Origin: Alterisphingorhabdus sp038748365
GTDB lineage: Bacteria > Pseudomonadota > Alphaproteobacteria > Sphingomonadales > Sphingomonadaceae
Assembly: GCA_038748365.1 (NCBI GenBank)
Contig: JBCDIZ010000001.1
Coordinates: 501,388 to 565,387 of the forward strand
Direction: 5' to 3'
Length of the DNA stretch: 64,000 bases
How positions within the stretch are numbered: the stretch's first letter is position 1; each line of letters begins with the position of its first letter. The position numbers and the translations under genes were made by a program. Below, one piece after another: positions 9,041 to 17,645 of this stretch. Below the pieces are notes generated by a model, which was not told the DNA's origin, made no database searches, and was given only the letters and a program-made list of their open reading frames with translations.

Positions 9041-11032
9041 TCAGTTCACCATCACCCAGCTGATTGCGGCGACAAGGCCGAGCAGCATCACCAGCGCGTA
9101 GCTGTAGAGATATCCCGATTGCATTTTGACCACCATGCGGCTGCCCATGCTGACCACGCTGGCCGCGCCATTGGGACCGAAACGATCAATCGTGCCCTGA
9201 TCGCCCGCTTTCCAGAACAAGCGGCCAAGCGCAAAGGCCGGTCGGACAAAGATCAAGTCGTACAGCTCGTCAAAATACCATTTGTTGAGCAGGAAGTTGT
9301 AAAGCCCGCGCATCCGGCTCGCCAATGCCTCGGCTTTGCCTTCGCCAGTCATGTACATCCAGTAAGCGGTCGCAAGGCCGATGAGCATCGCAATCGTCGC
9401 CGAGAGTTTCACCCAGAGCGGCACCTCATGCATATCGTGCATCAGCCCGGCATTATAGGCGAGCGAGCCGTTCCAGAACGTGCCCTCCTCGATAAAGGCA
9501 TGGCTGAACACATAACCGGCAAACACTGCGCCGACGGACAGCACGGCGAGCGGTAATAGCATGACCCAGGAGCTTTCATGTGGATGATAACCACCGGTCT
9601 GGTCCGCGCCTGCTTCTTTGGGCGTTTTGTGGACGCTGTGCTGAATATGCTCGGACTGGATCCAGCGCGGCTTGCCCCAGAAGGTCAGGAACATCAGGCG
9701 CCAGCTATAGAAACTGGTGAGCAGCGCGGCGGAAACACCGATCCAGAAAGCAAACTGCCCTGCCCCGGTGCCGCTGGCAAAGGCGGCTTCGATGATCGCA
9801 TCCTTGGAGTGGAAGCCGGCAAAACCGGCGTGCAGCCAATAGATACCGACACCGGTAATCGCCAATGTGCCCGCCATCATCGCCCAGAAGGTGATTGGGA
9901 TATGTTTGCGCAGGCCACCATAATAGCGCATGTCCTGCTCATGGTGCATCGCATGGATCACCGAGCCTGCGCCAAGGAACAGCAGTGCCTTGAAAAAGGC
10001 GTGTGTGAACAGGTGGAACATCGCGACATTATATGCGCCAACACCCGCGGCAAAGAACATATAGCCGAGCTGTGAACAGGTCGAATAGGCAATTACCCGC
10101 TTGATATCGGTCTGCACCAGACCAACCGTAGCGGCGAAGATCGCGGTGCACGCGCCGATCACTGTCACCACTGTCATAGCGACATCGCTGGTTTCAAACA
10201 TCGGCGACAGGCGGCAGACCATGAAAACGCCGGCGGTCACCATGGTCGCGGCGTGGATCAGCGCGGACACCGGGGTCGGCCCTTCCATCGCGTCGGGCAG
10301 CCAGGTGTGCAGGCCAAGCTGTGCCGATTTGCCCATCGCGCCGACAAACAGCAACAGGCACAGTACCGTCATCGTATCGAGACGATAGCCGAGGAAACCG
10401 ATGGTCGAACCAGCCATGGCTGGCGCGGCTTCGAGAATTTCGGGGATCGACACCGTCTGGAACACCAGAAACGTGCCGAAAATGCCAAGCATAAAGCCCA
10501 AATCACCGACACGGTTGACGACAAAAGCCTTGATCGCGGCCGCAGAAGCACTGGGCTTTTTGAACCAGAAGCCGATCAGCAGATAGGAAGCCAGACCCAC
10601 ACCTTCCCAGCCAAAGAACATCTGCACCAGATTGTCCGCCGTCACCAGCATCAGCATGGCAAAGGTGAACAGCGACAGATAGGCGAAGAAACGCGGCTGA
10701 TCCGGGTCTTCCTCCATATAGCCCCAGCTATAGAGGTGGACGAGAGAGGAAACGCTGGTGACCACCACCAGCATCACTGCGGTCATAGTGTCGACGCGCA
10801 GCGCCCAGTCAAATTGCAGCGCGCCCGAGGACACCCATGTCAGCACCGGCGCGACATACGCTTCGGCATCGCCGGTGAGAAAGCCGATAAAGATTGGCCA
10901 GCTGAGCGCGCAGGAGACCAGCAGCGCGCCGGTGGTCACCACCTTGGCGGGAATATTGCCAATGGCCCGGTTACCCAGCCCTGCGATAATGGCCGCGATA
11001 AGCGGCAGGAAGACGATCAACTGAATGTCCAC
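9041..11032 (-). CDS. nuoL: NADH-quinone oxidoreductase subunit L
   Basis: 663 residues, beginning with GTG at 11032, five bases after the nuoK stop. It is the distal antiporter-like subunit of complex I, with about 16 membrane segments and a C-terminal lateral helix that ties the antiporter-like subunits together. Characteristic sequences are QMFFGWEGVGLASYLLIGFW, GAMGKSAQLGLHTWLPDAM, EGPTPVSALIHAATMVTAG and VIAYSTCSQLGYMF. No later in-frame ATG fits the conserved start, so GTG is chosen. Confidence 0.97.
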   Translation of the reverse strand: MDIQLIVFLPLIAAIIAGLGNRAIGNIPAKVVTTGALLVSCALSWPIFIGFLTGDAEAYVAPVLTWVSSGALQFDWALRVDTMTAVMLVVVTSVSSLVHLYSWGYMEEDPDQPRFFAYLSLFTFAMLMLVTADNLVQMFFGWEGVGLASYLLIGFWFKKPSASAAAIKAFVVNRVGDLGFMLGIFGTFLVFQTVSIPEILEAAPAMAGSTIGFLGYRLDTMTVLCLLLFVGAMGKSAQLGLHTWLPDAMEGPTPVSALIHAATMVTAGVFMVCRLSPMFETSDVAMTVVTVIGACTAIFAATVGLVQTDIKRVIAYSTCSQLGYMFFAAGVGAYNVAMFHLFTHAFFKALLFLGAGSVIHAMHHEQDMRYYGGLRKHIPITFWAMMAGTLAITGVGIYWLHAGFAGFHSKDAIIEAAFASGTGAGQFAFWIGVSAALLTSFYSWRLMFLTFWGKPRWIQSEHIQHSVHKTPKEAGADQTGGYHPHESSWVMLLPLAVLSVGAVFAGYVFSHAFIEEGTFWNGSLAYNAGLMHDMHEVPLWVKLSATIAMLIGLATAYWMYMTGEGKAEALASRMRGLYNFLLNKWYFDELYDLIFVRPAFALGRLFWKAGDQGTIDRFGPNGAASVVSMGSRMVVKMQSGYLYSYALVMLLGLVAAISWVMVN

Positions 11033-11037
11033 GAGGT

Positions 11038-11343
11038 TCAGCCCTTCATCCGGTTGACATCATCAACAGCGATGGTGCCGCGTTTGCGGAAATAGATAAC
11101 GAGAATGGCGAGGCCGATAGCTGCCTCTCCCGCTGATACGGTCAGCACGAACATGGCAAAGACCTGGCCGGTCATATCGCCGAGAAAGGCGCTGAAGGCG
11201 ACGAGGTTGATATTGCATGCCAGCAGGATCAGTTCGATCGAAAGAAGGATCACGATCACATTCTTGCGATTCAGGAATATGCCGAGAACGCCCATCACAA
11301 ACAGGATGGAGCTGACGACAAGATAATGCTCGATACCGATCAT
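11038..11343 (-). CDS. nuoK: NADH-quinone oxidoreductase subunit K
   Basis: 101 residues, the exact family length, with three hydrophobic segments. NuoK carries membrane glutamates in the proton path; here ILLSIELILLACN is in helix 2. The frame is open 43 codons further upstream from a TTG, but that extension is translated palindromic-repeat DNA. The ATG at 11343 gives the normal N-terminus MIGIEHYLVV. Directly upstream is a second copy of the start region (MIGIE, ATG at 11501) split off by a palindromic insert. The ATGA at 11343-11340 joins this start to the stop of a 53-codon micro-ORF inside the insert. Confidence 0.95.
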   Translation of the reverse strand: MIGIEHYLVVSSILFVMGVLGIFLNRKNVIVILLSIELILLACNINLVAFSAFLGDMTGQVFAMFVLTVSAGEAAIGLAILVIYFRKRGTIAVDDVNRMKG

Positions 11344-11501
11344 CTCATCCTCCCCATTAATGGGGAGGTGGCTCGCCGTAGCGCCAGCGAAGGCAAGACG
11401 GAGGGGGCCCTCCACTTGCGAGGTGCCGGGTGGATAGCCCCCTCCGCCGCTTCGCGGTCCCCCTCCCCGCAAGCGGGGAGGATATTCTCGATGCCGATCA
11501 T
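11340..11501 (-). CDS. 53-codon micro-ORF bridging nuoJ and nuoK
   Basis: This frame begins with the stranded original nuoK start (MIGIEN...) at 11501, reads through the palindromic insert and stops with TGA at 11342-11340. Its ATG overlaps the nuoJ stop (ATGA, 11501-11498), and its TGA overlaps the real nuoK ATG (ATGA, 11343-11340). The peptide is rich in Arg, Pro, Ala and Gly with no recognisable domain. The likely value is translational coupling from nuoJ to nuoK, not the peptide itself. That is inference; the frame and both overlaps are directly visible. Confidence 0.5.
   Translation of the reverse strand: MIGIENILPACGEGDREAAEGAIHPAPRKWRAPSVLPSLALRRATSPLMGRMR
11344..11486 (-). repeat. 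Palindromic element inserted at the nuoJ/nuoK junction
   Basis: A 143-bp GC-rich element with 9-bp inverted ends (ATCCTCCCC at 11347-11355 and GGGGAGGAT at 11475-11483). Each end is itself a hairpin, at 11349-11368 and 11463-11482. It is flanked by 15-bp direct repeats, 11329-11343 and 11487-11501, which differ at one base. These repeats are the first five codons of nuoK (MIGIE). Direct flanking repeats are expected of an inserted mobile palindromic element. It resembles dispersed palindromic repeats of sphingomonads and, in its in-gene behaviour, Rickettsia palindromic elements. No other copy lies in this window. Confidence 0.8.
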
Positions 11502-12112
11502 AGCGACACCCCCTTGCCGACTTCAGGCTGGGTATTGCGTACAGCTTCTTCAGGGCGCCGGCTTACTTGACGCGCAACATTTTGCGGCCGCACGCCAGCA
11601 CGCTGGCGAAGCGTCAACACAATCGCACCCACCATAGCAACCAGCAGGATCACGCCCGCAGCCTCAAACAGGAACGGATATTTGCCGTAAAGCAGTTCGC
11701 CGACAGCCTGGGTGTTGGTTGCACCGTCGCGTGCCGGATTAGCCACATTATCGGCCAAAGCAACACTGCCCGCCTGATAGGCGCCAATGCCAAGGATAAG
11801 CTCTGCGAGAAACAACAAGGCCAGCGCCAGGCCAAGCGGCATGTTCTTAATAAAACCGGCGCGCAGTTCGGCAAAGTCAATGTCCAACATCATCACAACG
11901 AACAGGAACAGCACTGCAACCGCACCGACATAAACAATCACCAGCAGCATCGCGATAAATTCCGCACCCACCAATACCATCAGGCCAGCAGCGTTGAAAA
12001 ACGCCATAATCAGCCACAACACACTATGCACCGGGTTGCGCGACAGGATGACAAATGCTCCGGAGGCAATCAGGATCGCAGCAAACAGGTAGAAGGCAAA
12101 TATCTGTATCAA
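11498..12112 (-). CDS. nuoJ: NADH-quinone oxidoreductase subunit J
   Basis: About 204 residues from a TTG at 12112. The frame is open to 12202, but the extra 30 residues are charged and unlike NuoJ, whose N-terminus is a membrane helix. NuoJ is a five-helix membrane subunit of complex I. Visible are IFAFYLFAAILIASGAFVILS, NPVHSVLWLIMAFFNAAGLM, LVIVYVGAVAVLFLFVVMML and a last helix near GVILLVAMVGAIVLTLRQR. A 110-base gap separates it from nuoI and includes a small hairpin (GCACC...GGTGC near 12187-12201). The stop overlaps a duplicated nuoK start. The start codon is the uncertain part. Confidence 0.88.
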   Translation of the reverse strand: MIQIFAFYLFAAILIASGAFVILSRNPVHSVLWLIMAFFNAAGLMVLVGAEFIAMLLVIVYVGAVAVLFLFVVMMLDIDFAELRAGFIKNMPLGLALALLFLAELILGIGAYQAGSVALADNVANPARDGATNTQAVGELLYGKYPFLFEAAGVILLVAMVGAIVLTLRQRAGVRPQNVARQVSRRPEEAVRNTQPEVGKGVSL

Positions 12113-12222
12113 ATCCTGATCCCTGTGGGCCCCGGACCCGGCCCGAGGCGAGGTCTTTTCAGAGCGGTAATAATCGAAAGTGAAGCACCGGTCTGGTGCC
12201 AAATGATTCTGTTGCGCCGCGT

Positions 12223-12702
12223 TTAACGATAGGGCGCATCGGCTTCAAGGTTTGCGGCAATCGCCCGCTCCCACTTGTCGCCATTCTCCAGCAGCTTGTA
12301 TTTGTCGTAAATCAGTTCCTCGCGCGTTTCCGTCGCATATTCAAAATTCGGCCCCTCAACCACAGCATCCACCGGACAGGCTTCCTGACAGAAACCGCAA
12401 TAGATGCACTTGGTCATGTCGATGTCATAACGGGTGGTACGGCGCGAACCATCCTCGCGCGGCTCGGCCTCAATGGTAATCGCCTGTGCCGGACACACCG
12501 CCTCGCACAGCTTGCAGGCAATGCAGCGCTCCTCGCCATTGGGATAACGCCGCAACGCATGCTCCCCCCGGAACCGCGGCGAAATCGGGTTCTTCTCATA
12601 GGGGTAATTCACCGTCTTCTTCGGCTTGAAAAAATAACTTAGCGTCAGCGCATGCGCCTTGATAAATTCGTAAAGCGTAAAGGCTTTGATGGTCTGAATC
12701 AT
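12223..12702 (-). CDS. nuoI: NADH-quinone oxidoreductase subunit I
   Basis: 159 residues. It is the peripheral-arm subunit that carries two 4Fe-4S clusters (N6a and N6b) on the electron path to N2. Both ferredoxin motifs are complete: CIACKLCEAVCP and CIYCGFCQEACP. The N-terminal amphipathic helix (SYFFKPKKTVNYPYEKNPIS) is typical. Its ATG overlaps the nuoH stop by four bases (ATGA), so the two are translationally coupled. Confidence 0.97.
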   Translation of the reverse strand: MIQTIKAFTLYEFIKAHALTLSYFFKPKKTVNYPYEKNPISPRFRGEHALRRYPNGEERCIACKLCEAVCPAQAITIEAEPREDGSRRTTRYDIDMTKCIYCGFCQEACPVDAVVEGPNFEYATETREELIYDKYKLLENGDKWERAIAANLEADAPYR

Positions 12703-13745
12703 AACCCAACCCTTGTGTACATGACATAACCACTCACCAGCACCACGAACAGCAGCGACAGCGGCAGGAAGATTTTCCAGCCCAGGCGCATGAGCTGGTC
12801 ATAGCGATAGCGCGGCACCGTCGCCCATATCCAAGAGAACAGGAAGAAGGTGAGGAACATTTTTAGGAACAGCCAGAGGATGCCGGGCACCGCATAAAGC
12901 GGCTCCCAGTCAAAAGGCGGCAGCCAACCACCCCAGAACAGGATGACATTGAGCGCGCACATCAGCAGGATATTGGCATATTCACCGAGCCAGAACAGCG
13001 CGAAGCTCATCGAGCTATATTCGGTCTGATAACCGGCAACCAGCTCGGATTCCGCCTCGGTCAGGTCAAATGGCGCACGCGCTGTTTCCGCCAGTGAGGA
13101 GATAAAGAACACCACCCACATCGGGAAGAGCAGTAGGTTAAACCCATAGGCGTTGACAAAGCCCAGCCCATGGCCGCGCTGCGCCTCGATAATGCCGTTG
13201 AGATTGAAGGTGCCCGAAAATAGCACCACGCAGATCAGCACGAAGCCGATCGAAACTTCGTAGCTAATCATCTGCGCCGCAGCGCGCATGGCGGAGAAGA
13301 AGGGATATTTCGAGTTGGATGCCCAACCGGAAATCACTACGCCGTAAACGCCGAGCGAACTGATCGCCAGCACATAGAGCAGGCCGACATTGATATCCGC
13401 CAGCACCATCTCCGGGCTGAACGGGATCACCGCCCAGGCCATCAGCGCCACGGTAAAGGTGATGATCGGCGCCAGCAGGAACAGGCCCTTATTGGCGCTG
13501 GACGGAATAATGGTTTCCTGCAGGAACACCTTCAGGCCATCGGCAAAGCTCTGCAACAGGCCGAAAGGACCGACTACATTGGGGCCACGGCGCAGCGAAA
13601 TCGCGGCAATCACCTTACGATCAAAATAGATGATATACGCCACCGCCAGCATCACCGGCAATGCGATCAGCAAAATGCCCGCAATAGTGGCGATGAACCA
13701 AGCGGCTTCATAGCTAAGGCCGAAAGATTGGAAGAATTCGGTCAC
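12699..13745 (-). CDS. nuoH: NADH-quinone oxidoreductase subunit H
   Basis: 348 residues with eight membrane segments. It is the membrane subunit at the hydrophilic-arm junction that forms the quinone chamber. It contains FDRKVIAAISLRRGPNVVGP, FADGLKVFLQETIIP and the acidic loop FDLTEAESELVAGYQTEYS that is diagnostic of NuoH. It is preceded by a 130-base gap after nuoG which holds a REP-like inverted repeat, the only larger break in the first half of the operon. Confidence 0.97.
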   Translation of the reverse strand: MTEFFQSFGLSYEAAWFIATIAGILLIALPVMLAVAYIIYFDRKVIAAISLRRGPNVVGPFGLLQSFADGLKVFLQETIIPSSANKGLFLLAPIITFTVALMAWAVIPFSPEMVLADINVGLLYVLAISSLGVYGVVISGWASNSKYPFFSAMRAAAQMISYEVSIGFVLICVVLFSGTFNLNGIIEAQRGHGLGFVNAYGFNLLLFPMWVVFFISSLAETARAPFDLTEAESELVAGYQTEYSSMSFALFWLGEYANILLMCALNVILFWGGWLPPFDWEPLYAVPGILWLFLKMFLTFFLFSWIWATVPRYRYDQLMRLGWKIFLPLSLLFVVLVSGYVMYTRVGL

Positions 13746-13772
13746 TTATGCTCTCCCCGATCTTTCCCCAAA

Positions 13773-13858
13773 ACCGTTAGGGCTGAGCTTGTCGAAGCCC
13801 GTTTCTCAGTATTGCGCCAAGACGAGAGACGCCCTTCGACAGGCTCAGGGCTAACGGT
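13773..13858. repeat. REP-like inverted repeat between nuoG and nuoH
   Basis: Two arms, 13773-13800 and 13831-13858, form an imperfect inverted repeat. The left arm reads ACCGTTAGGGCTGAGC then TTGTCGAAG; the right arm is its near complement. The TCGA core (CTTCGACAGGCTCAGG type) recurs near 23090 and 43060 in this window. Such elements are common between genes in proteobacteria and may stabilise or attenuate polycistronic mRNA. The effect here is not known. Confidence 0.7.
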
Positions 13859-13875
13859 ATTAGTTTGAGTGCGCC

Positions 13876-15906
13876 TCATTCCGCCGCCTCCAGCATTTCA
13901 TCAGCATGGAGCAATTCGGCTGAACACCGCTGCATCGTCTGGCTCGCCCGGGCAATCGCATTGGTTAGGTAGAAATCCGCAATCGGATAGCGCACCATGC
14001 CTTCAGGCTTGTCGTCCAGCTTGGGTGGCGCCCATTCAAATGCAATCACGCCCTCATCGGCCAGCTCCGGCACAGCCGCCACCATAGCCGCGCGGCATTC
14101 GGCAAAGCTGTTGAATGGCAGGGTATGACCCAGCACATCGGAAAGCGCGCGCAGGATCGACCAGTCTTCGCGGGCATCACCCGGCGCGAACACTGCCTTG
14201 TCAGAGAATTGCACCCGGCCTTCCAGATTGACATAGGTGCCATTCTTTTCCGGATAGGCGGCGGCGGGCAAGATCACATCCGCCGCATGCGCACCCTTGT
14301 CGCCATGATGACCGATAAACACCTTGAAGCTGTCTTCAAAGGCTGTGAAATCGACCTCATCAGCACCCAGCAGGAAGGTCAGCTTCGGCTTGGCCGCGAC
14401 AATATCCGCCATACCACCCAGCTGGGCATAGCCGAGCATTAGCCCGCCCATACGCGCGGCAGAGAAATGCAGCACGTTAAAGCCGTTCCAGGCGTCCTGA
14501 TCTTTGGTCGCGGGGCGGACCATGTTGAACTTGTCCGCCAGCTTGAGCGCCGCACCATGCGCGCCGTCAATCGCCAGCGCTGCACCACCGACAATCACCG
14601 CCGGACGCTCCGCAGCTTTCAGTGCATCGCTGAGTTTTTTCGGCAGGCGTTTCAGGATTTTAAGGTCCTCGCCCAGCCATTCCACCTTATAGGTCAAATC
14701 AACTTCAGGACCGATGGCAAAGACCTTCGCGCCGCGCTTGATCGCCTTGCGGATGCGGGTATTGGCGAGCGGCGCTTCCCAGCGGATATTGGTACCGATC
14801 AGCAGGATCGCATCGGCGGTTTCAATGCCATTGAGGCCAGAATTGAAATTGACCGCCGCCATGCTGGACACATCATAGGCCATGCCGGTCTGGCGGCCTT
14901 CGAGCAGACTTGAACCCATCGCCCCGACCAGCTCACGCGCGGCAAACATGGTTTCGCAATCAACCAGATCACCTGCAATCGCTGCCACGGAAGACCCGGC
15001 ATCTTTCGCCTTTTTGGCAATCGCCTTAAAAGCCTCGTCCCAACTTGCCTCAACTAGCTTACTGGATTTGCGGATATAGGGCTTGTCCAGACGGCGGCGC
15101 ATCAAGCCATCAACGGCATAGCGCGTCTTGTCGGTCGCCCATTCCTCGTTCACATCATCATTGACCCGCGGCAATACGCGCAGAACTTCGCGGCCCCGGC
15201 TGTCAAAGCGGACATTGGTGCCGACCGCGTCCATCACATCTATGCCGAGCGTCTTTTTCAACTCCCATGGACGCGCCTCAAACGCATAAGGCTTACTGGT
15301 GAGCGCACCGACCGGGCAGAGATCGACGACATTACCCGACAGCTCAGACTGGACCGCATGTTCTAGATAGCTGGTAATCTGCATATTCTCGCCGCGACCA
15401 ATGGCGCCGATATCCTCAACCCCTGCCACTTCCTCGGCAAAGCGCACGCAGCGGGTGCAGTGGATGCAGCGAGTCATGATCGTCTTGACGATCGGGCCCA
15501 TATATTTTTCGGTGACAGCGCGCTTATTCTCTTCATAGCGCGTCGAACCGCGACCATAGGCCATGGCCTGATCCTGCAGATCGCACTCGCCGCCCTGATC
15601 GCAAATCGGGCAATCCAGTGGATGGTTGATCAGCAGAAATTCCATCACGCCTTCGCGCGCTTTCTTGACCATCTCGCTATCAGTGCGGATTTCCTGTCCT
15701 TCAGCAGCCGGCAACGCACAGCTCGCCTGCGGCTTGGGCGGTCCGGGCTTCACCTCAACCAGACACATGCGGCAATTGCCGGCGATACTGAGGCGCTCAT
15801 GATAGCAGAAACGCGGGATTTCCTTGCCCGCAAGCTCACAAGCCTGAAGCACAGTCGCGCCTGCGGGAACTTCCATTTCTACGCCATCTACGGTGACTTT
15901 AGGCAT
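13876..15906 (-). CDS. nuoG: NADH-quinone oxidoreductase subunit G
   Basis: 676 residues from the ATG at 15906 (MPKVTVDGVEMEV). Nine further upstream codons are open but overlap the preceding gene. It is the large Fe-S subunit of the complex I peripheral arm. The N-terminal 2Fe-2S domain has CYHERLSIAGNCRMC. The next region has CPICDQGGECDLQDQAMAYG, and a 4Fe-4S site is in CIHCTRCVRFAEEVAG with a later VDLCPVGALTSKPY. The C-terminal half is the molybdopterin-oxidoreductase-like fold that has lost its cofactor in this family. Its ATG overlaps the stop of the aspartic-protease gene (ATGCCTAA). Confidence 0.96.
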   Translation of the reverse strand: MPKVTVDGVEMEVPAGATVLQACELAGKEIPRFCYHERLSIAGNCRMCLVEVKPGPPKPQASCALPAAEGQEIRTDSEMVKKAREGVMEFLLINHPLDCPICDQGGECDLQDQAMAYGRGSTRYEENKRAVTEKYMGPIVKTIMTRCIHCTRCVRFAEEVAGVEDIGAIGRGENMQITSYLEHAVQSELSGNVVDLCPVGALTSKPYAFEARPWELKKTLGIDVMDAVGTNVRFDSRGREVLRVLPRVNDDVNEEWATDKTRYAVDGLMRRRLDKPYIRKSSKLVEASWDEAFKAIAKKAKDAGSSVAAIAGDLVDCETMFAARELVGAMGSSLLEGRQTGMAYDVSSMAAVNFNSGLNGIETADAILLIGTNIRWEAPLANTRIRKAIKRGAKVFAIGPEVDLTYKVEWLGEDLKILKRLPKKLSDALKAAERPAVIVGGAALAIDGAHGAALKLADKFNMVRPATKDQDAWNGFNVLHFSAARMGGLMLGYAQLGGMADIVAAKPKLTFLLGADEVDFTAFEDSFKVFIGHHGDKGAHAADVILPAAAYPEKNGTYVNLEGRVQFSDKAVFAPGDAREDWSILRALSDVLGHTLPFNSFAECRAAMVAAVPELADEGVIAFEWAPPKLDDKPEGMVRYPIADFYLTNAIARASQTMQRCSAELLHADEMLEAAE

Positions 15907-16312
15907 TATTGCCCTTTCTCCCATGCTTAACACCGACCGCCATACCGCCGGGAATATTGGGGTTTTCCGGGTTTGGGACCAGCTTTCTGTGCAGAGGATG
16001 TATAATTACGTCCATATCTTCCATCGGAATAGCGCCAAGCAGCGGTTCATCACCCATGATCAGCGCGCCGGTAAAGGCATTGCGTTTGCCAAAACGGACG
16101 CGCACCGGACCAACATAGGGAACCAGCTTGCGCGCTCCATCCGCCAGTGTCACCTCACGCTGCTCAAGCTCTTCAAGCTCAAGCTGGTTTGCAACATGCT
16201 GCGGGATAACAAGCCACATCGAACCACTGTCAACCAGTGCGTTGACGGTGATCGACCCCAGGTCGTTTCTGGCTGAATTGGCCAGTTCTATTTCTGCATG
16301 TACTATGCCCAT
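15899..16312 (-). CDS. Clan AA (retropepsin-like) aspartic protease
   Basis: 137 residues, with no signal peptide or membrane segment. The fold of single-domain retropepsin-like proteases is indicated by the catalytic loop ALVDSGSMWLVIP at about 27-39 (D-S/T-G type) and by the later hydrophobic-hydrophobic-Gly motif in GDEPLLGAIPMEDMDVII. Members of this clan work as homodimers. The gene sits between nuoF and nuoG: its start is one base after the nuoF stop and its stop overlaps the nuoG ATG by eight bases, so it must be made together with complex I. A role in complex I assembly or turnover is a guess from context. Loss of activity cannot be excluded, though the Asp is present. Confidence 0.85.
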   Translation of the reverse strand: MGIVHAEIELANSARNDLGSITVNALVDSGSMWLVIPQHVANQLELEELEQREVTLADGARKLVPYVGPVRVRFGKRNAFTGALIMGDEPLLGAIPMEDMDVIIHPLHRKLVPNPENPNIPGGMAVGVKHGRKGNNA

Positions 16313-16313
16313 A

Positions 16314-17645
16314 TCATTCCGCCGCCTCCATCATTTCCTCGGAACCACCGCCCTGACGCTCACGGATGCGGCGTTCCATTTCGGGGCGGAAGTGGCGGAT
16401 TAGGCCCTGGATCGGCCAAGCCGCAGCATCACCAAGGGCGCAGATGGTGTGGCCCTCGACCTGTTTGGTGACTTCAAATAGCGTATCGATATCGGCAATA
16501 TCAGCGTCACCGGTGCGCATTTTTTCCATCACGCGCCACATCCAGCCTGTGCCCTCACGACATGGCGTGCACTGACCGCAGCTTTCATGCTTGTAGAAAT
16601 AGCTGATACGGCTGATCGCCTGAATAATATCGGTTGACTTGTCCATCACGATGACCGCCGCTGTGCCGAGACCTGAGCCCAGGTCTTTCAGCCCGTCAAA
16701 GTCCATCGGAGCGCCCATAATCTGCTCGGCCGGGATTAGCGGCACCGAGGAGCCGCCGGGGATCACCGCCAGCAGATTGTCCCAACCACCGGTAATGCCG
16801 CCGCAATGCTTCTCGATCAGGTCCTTGAACGGAATGCTCATTGCCTCTTCGACAACGCATGGCTTGTCGACATGACCGGAAATCTGGAACAGCTTAGTGC
16901 CATGGTTATTCTCACGGCCAAAGCTGCTGAACCAACTGCCACCGCGGCGCAGGATCGTTGGCACCACCGCGATGCTCTCAACATTGTTGACCGTGGTCGG
17001 ACAGCCATACAGCCCTGCTCCAGCGGGGAAAGGCGGCTTGAGGCGCGGCTGACCTTTTTTGCCTTCCAGGCTCTCAATCATCGCGGTTTCTTCGCCGCAA
17101 ATATAGGCCCCTGCCCCGCGATGGACGAAGACGTCGAAATCATAGCCGGATTTAGCAGCGTTTTTGCCGAGCAGCCCGGCGGCATAAGCCTCTTCCACCG
17201 CCGCCTGCAGCGTTTCTGCCTCGCGAATATATTCGCCGCGAATATAGATATAGGCCGCCCGCGCGCGCATCGCGAAACCGGCGACCAGCGCACCCTCGAT
17301 CAGCTTGTGCGGATCGTGGCGGAGTATCTCGCGGTCCTTGCAGCTGCCCGGCTCAGATTCATCGGCATTGATAACCAGAAAACTGGGACGTGGGTTTCCC
17401 TTGGCATCTTTAGGCGCTTCTTTGGGCATAAAAGACCATTTGAGACCGGTCGGGAAACCTGCACCACCGCGACCACGCAAGCCCGATGCCTTGATTTCGT
17501 CGATGATCTTGCCATTGCCGAGCGCAATCAGGTCTTTGGTCTTGTCCCAATCGCCACGCGCCTGCGCTGCCTTCAGGCCCCAGTCCTGAAAACCGTAGAC
17601 ATTGGTAAAAATGCGATCTTTGTCTTGGAGGAAATCGAAGCTCAT
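16314..17645 (-). CDS. nuoF: NADH-quinone oxidoreductase subunit F
   Basis: 443 residues. It binds NADH and FMN and carries 4Fe-4S cluster N3, the entry point for electrons into complex I. The nucleotide loop is GLRGRGGAGFPTGLKWSFMP. GAGAYICGEETAMIESLEG is the FMN/NADH region. The cluster ligands are in ESCGQCTPCREGTGW and the later GHTICALGDAAAW. Its ATG overlaps the stop of the small 73-residue ORF upstream (ATGA). An extra copy of its first 35 bases lies at 18180-18146. Confidence 0.97.
   Translation of the reverse strand: MSFDFLQDKDRIFTNVYGFQDWGLKAAQARGDWDKTKDLIALGNGKIIDEIKASGLRGRGGAGFPTGLKWSFMPKEAPKDAKGNPRPSFLVINADESEPGSCKDREILRHDPHKLIEGALVAGFAMRARAAYIYIRGEYIREAETLQAAVEEAYAAGLLGKNAAKSGYDFDVFVHRGAGAYICGEETAMIESLEGKKGQPRLKPPFPAGAGLYGCPTTVNNVESIAVVPTILRRGGSWFSSFGRENNHGTKLFQISGHVDKPCVVEEAMSIPFKDLIEKHCGGITGGWDNLLAVIPGGSSVPLIPAEQIMGAPMDFDGLKDLGSGLGTAAVIVMDKSTDIIQAISRISYFYKHESCGQCTPCREGTGWMWRVMEKMRTGDADIADIDTLFEVTKQVEGHTICALGDAAAWPIQGLIRHFRPEMERRIRERQGGGSEEMMEAAE

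Noticed and set aside
11344..11472. Extended nuoK start at a TTG (144-residue protein)
   Set aside because: The extra 43 residues are translated palindromic element; NuoK is always near 100 residues and begins at MIGIEH here.
12113..12202. Longer nuoJ start at 12202
   Set aside because: The added 30 residues are charged and precede a membrane helix that begins NuoJ in other bacteria; the TTG at 12112 fits family length.
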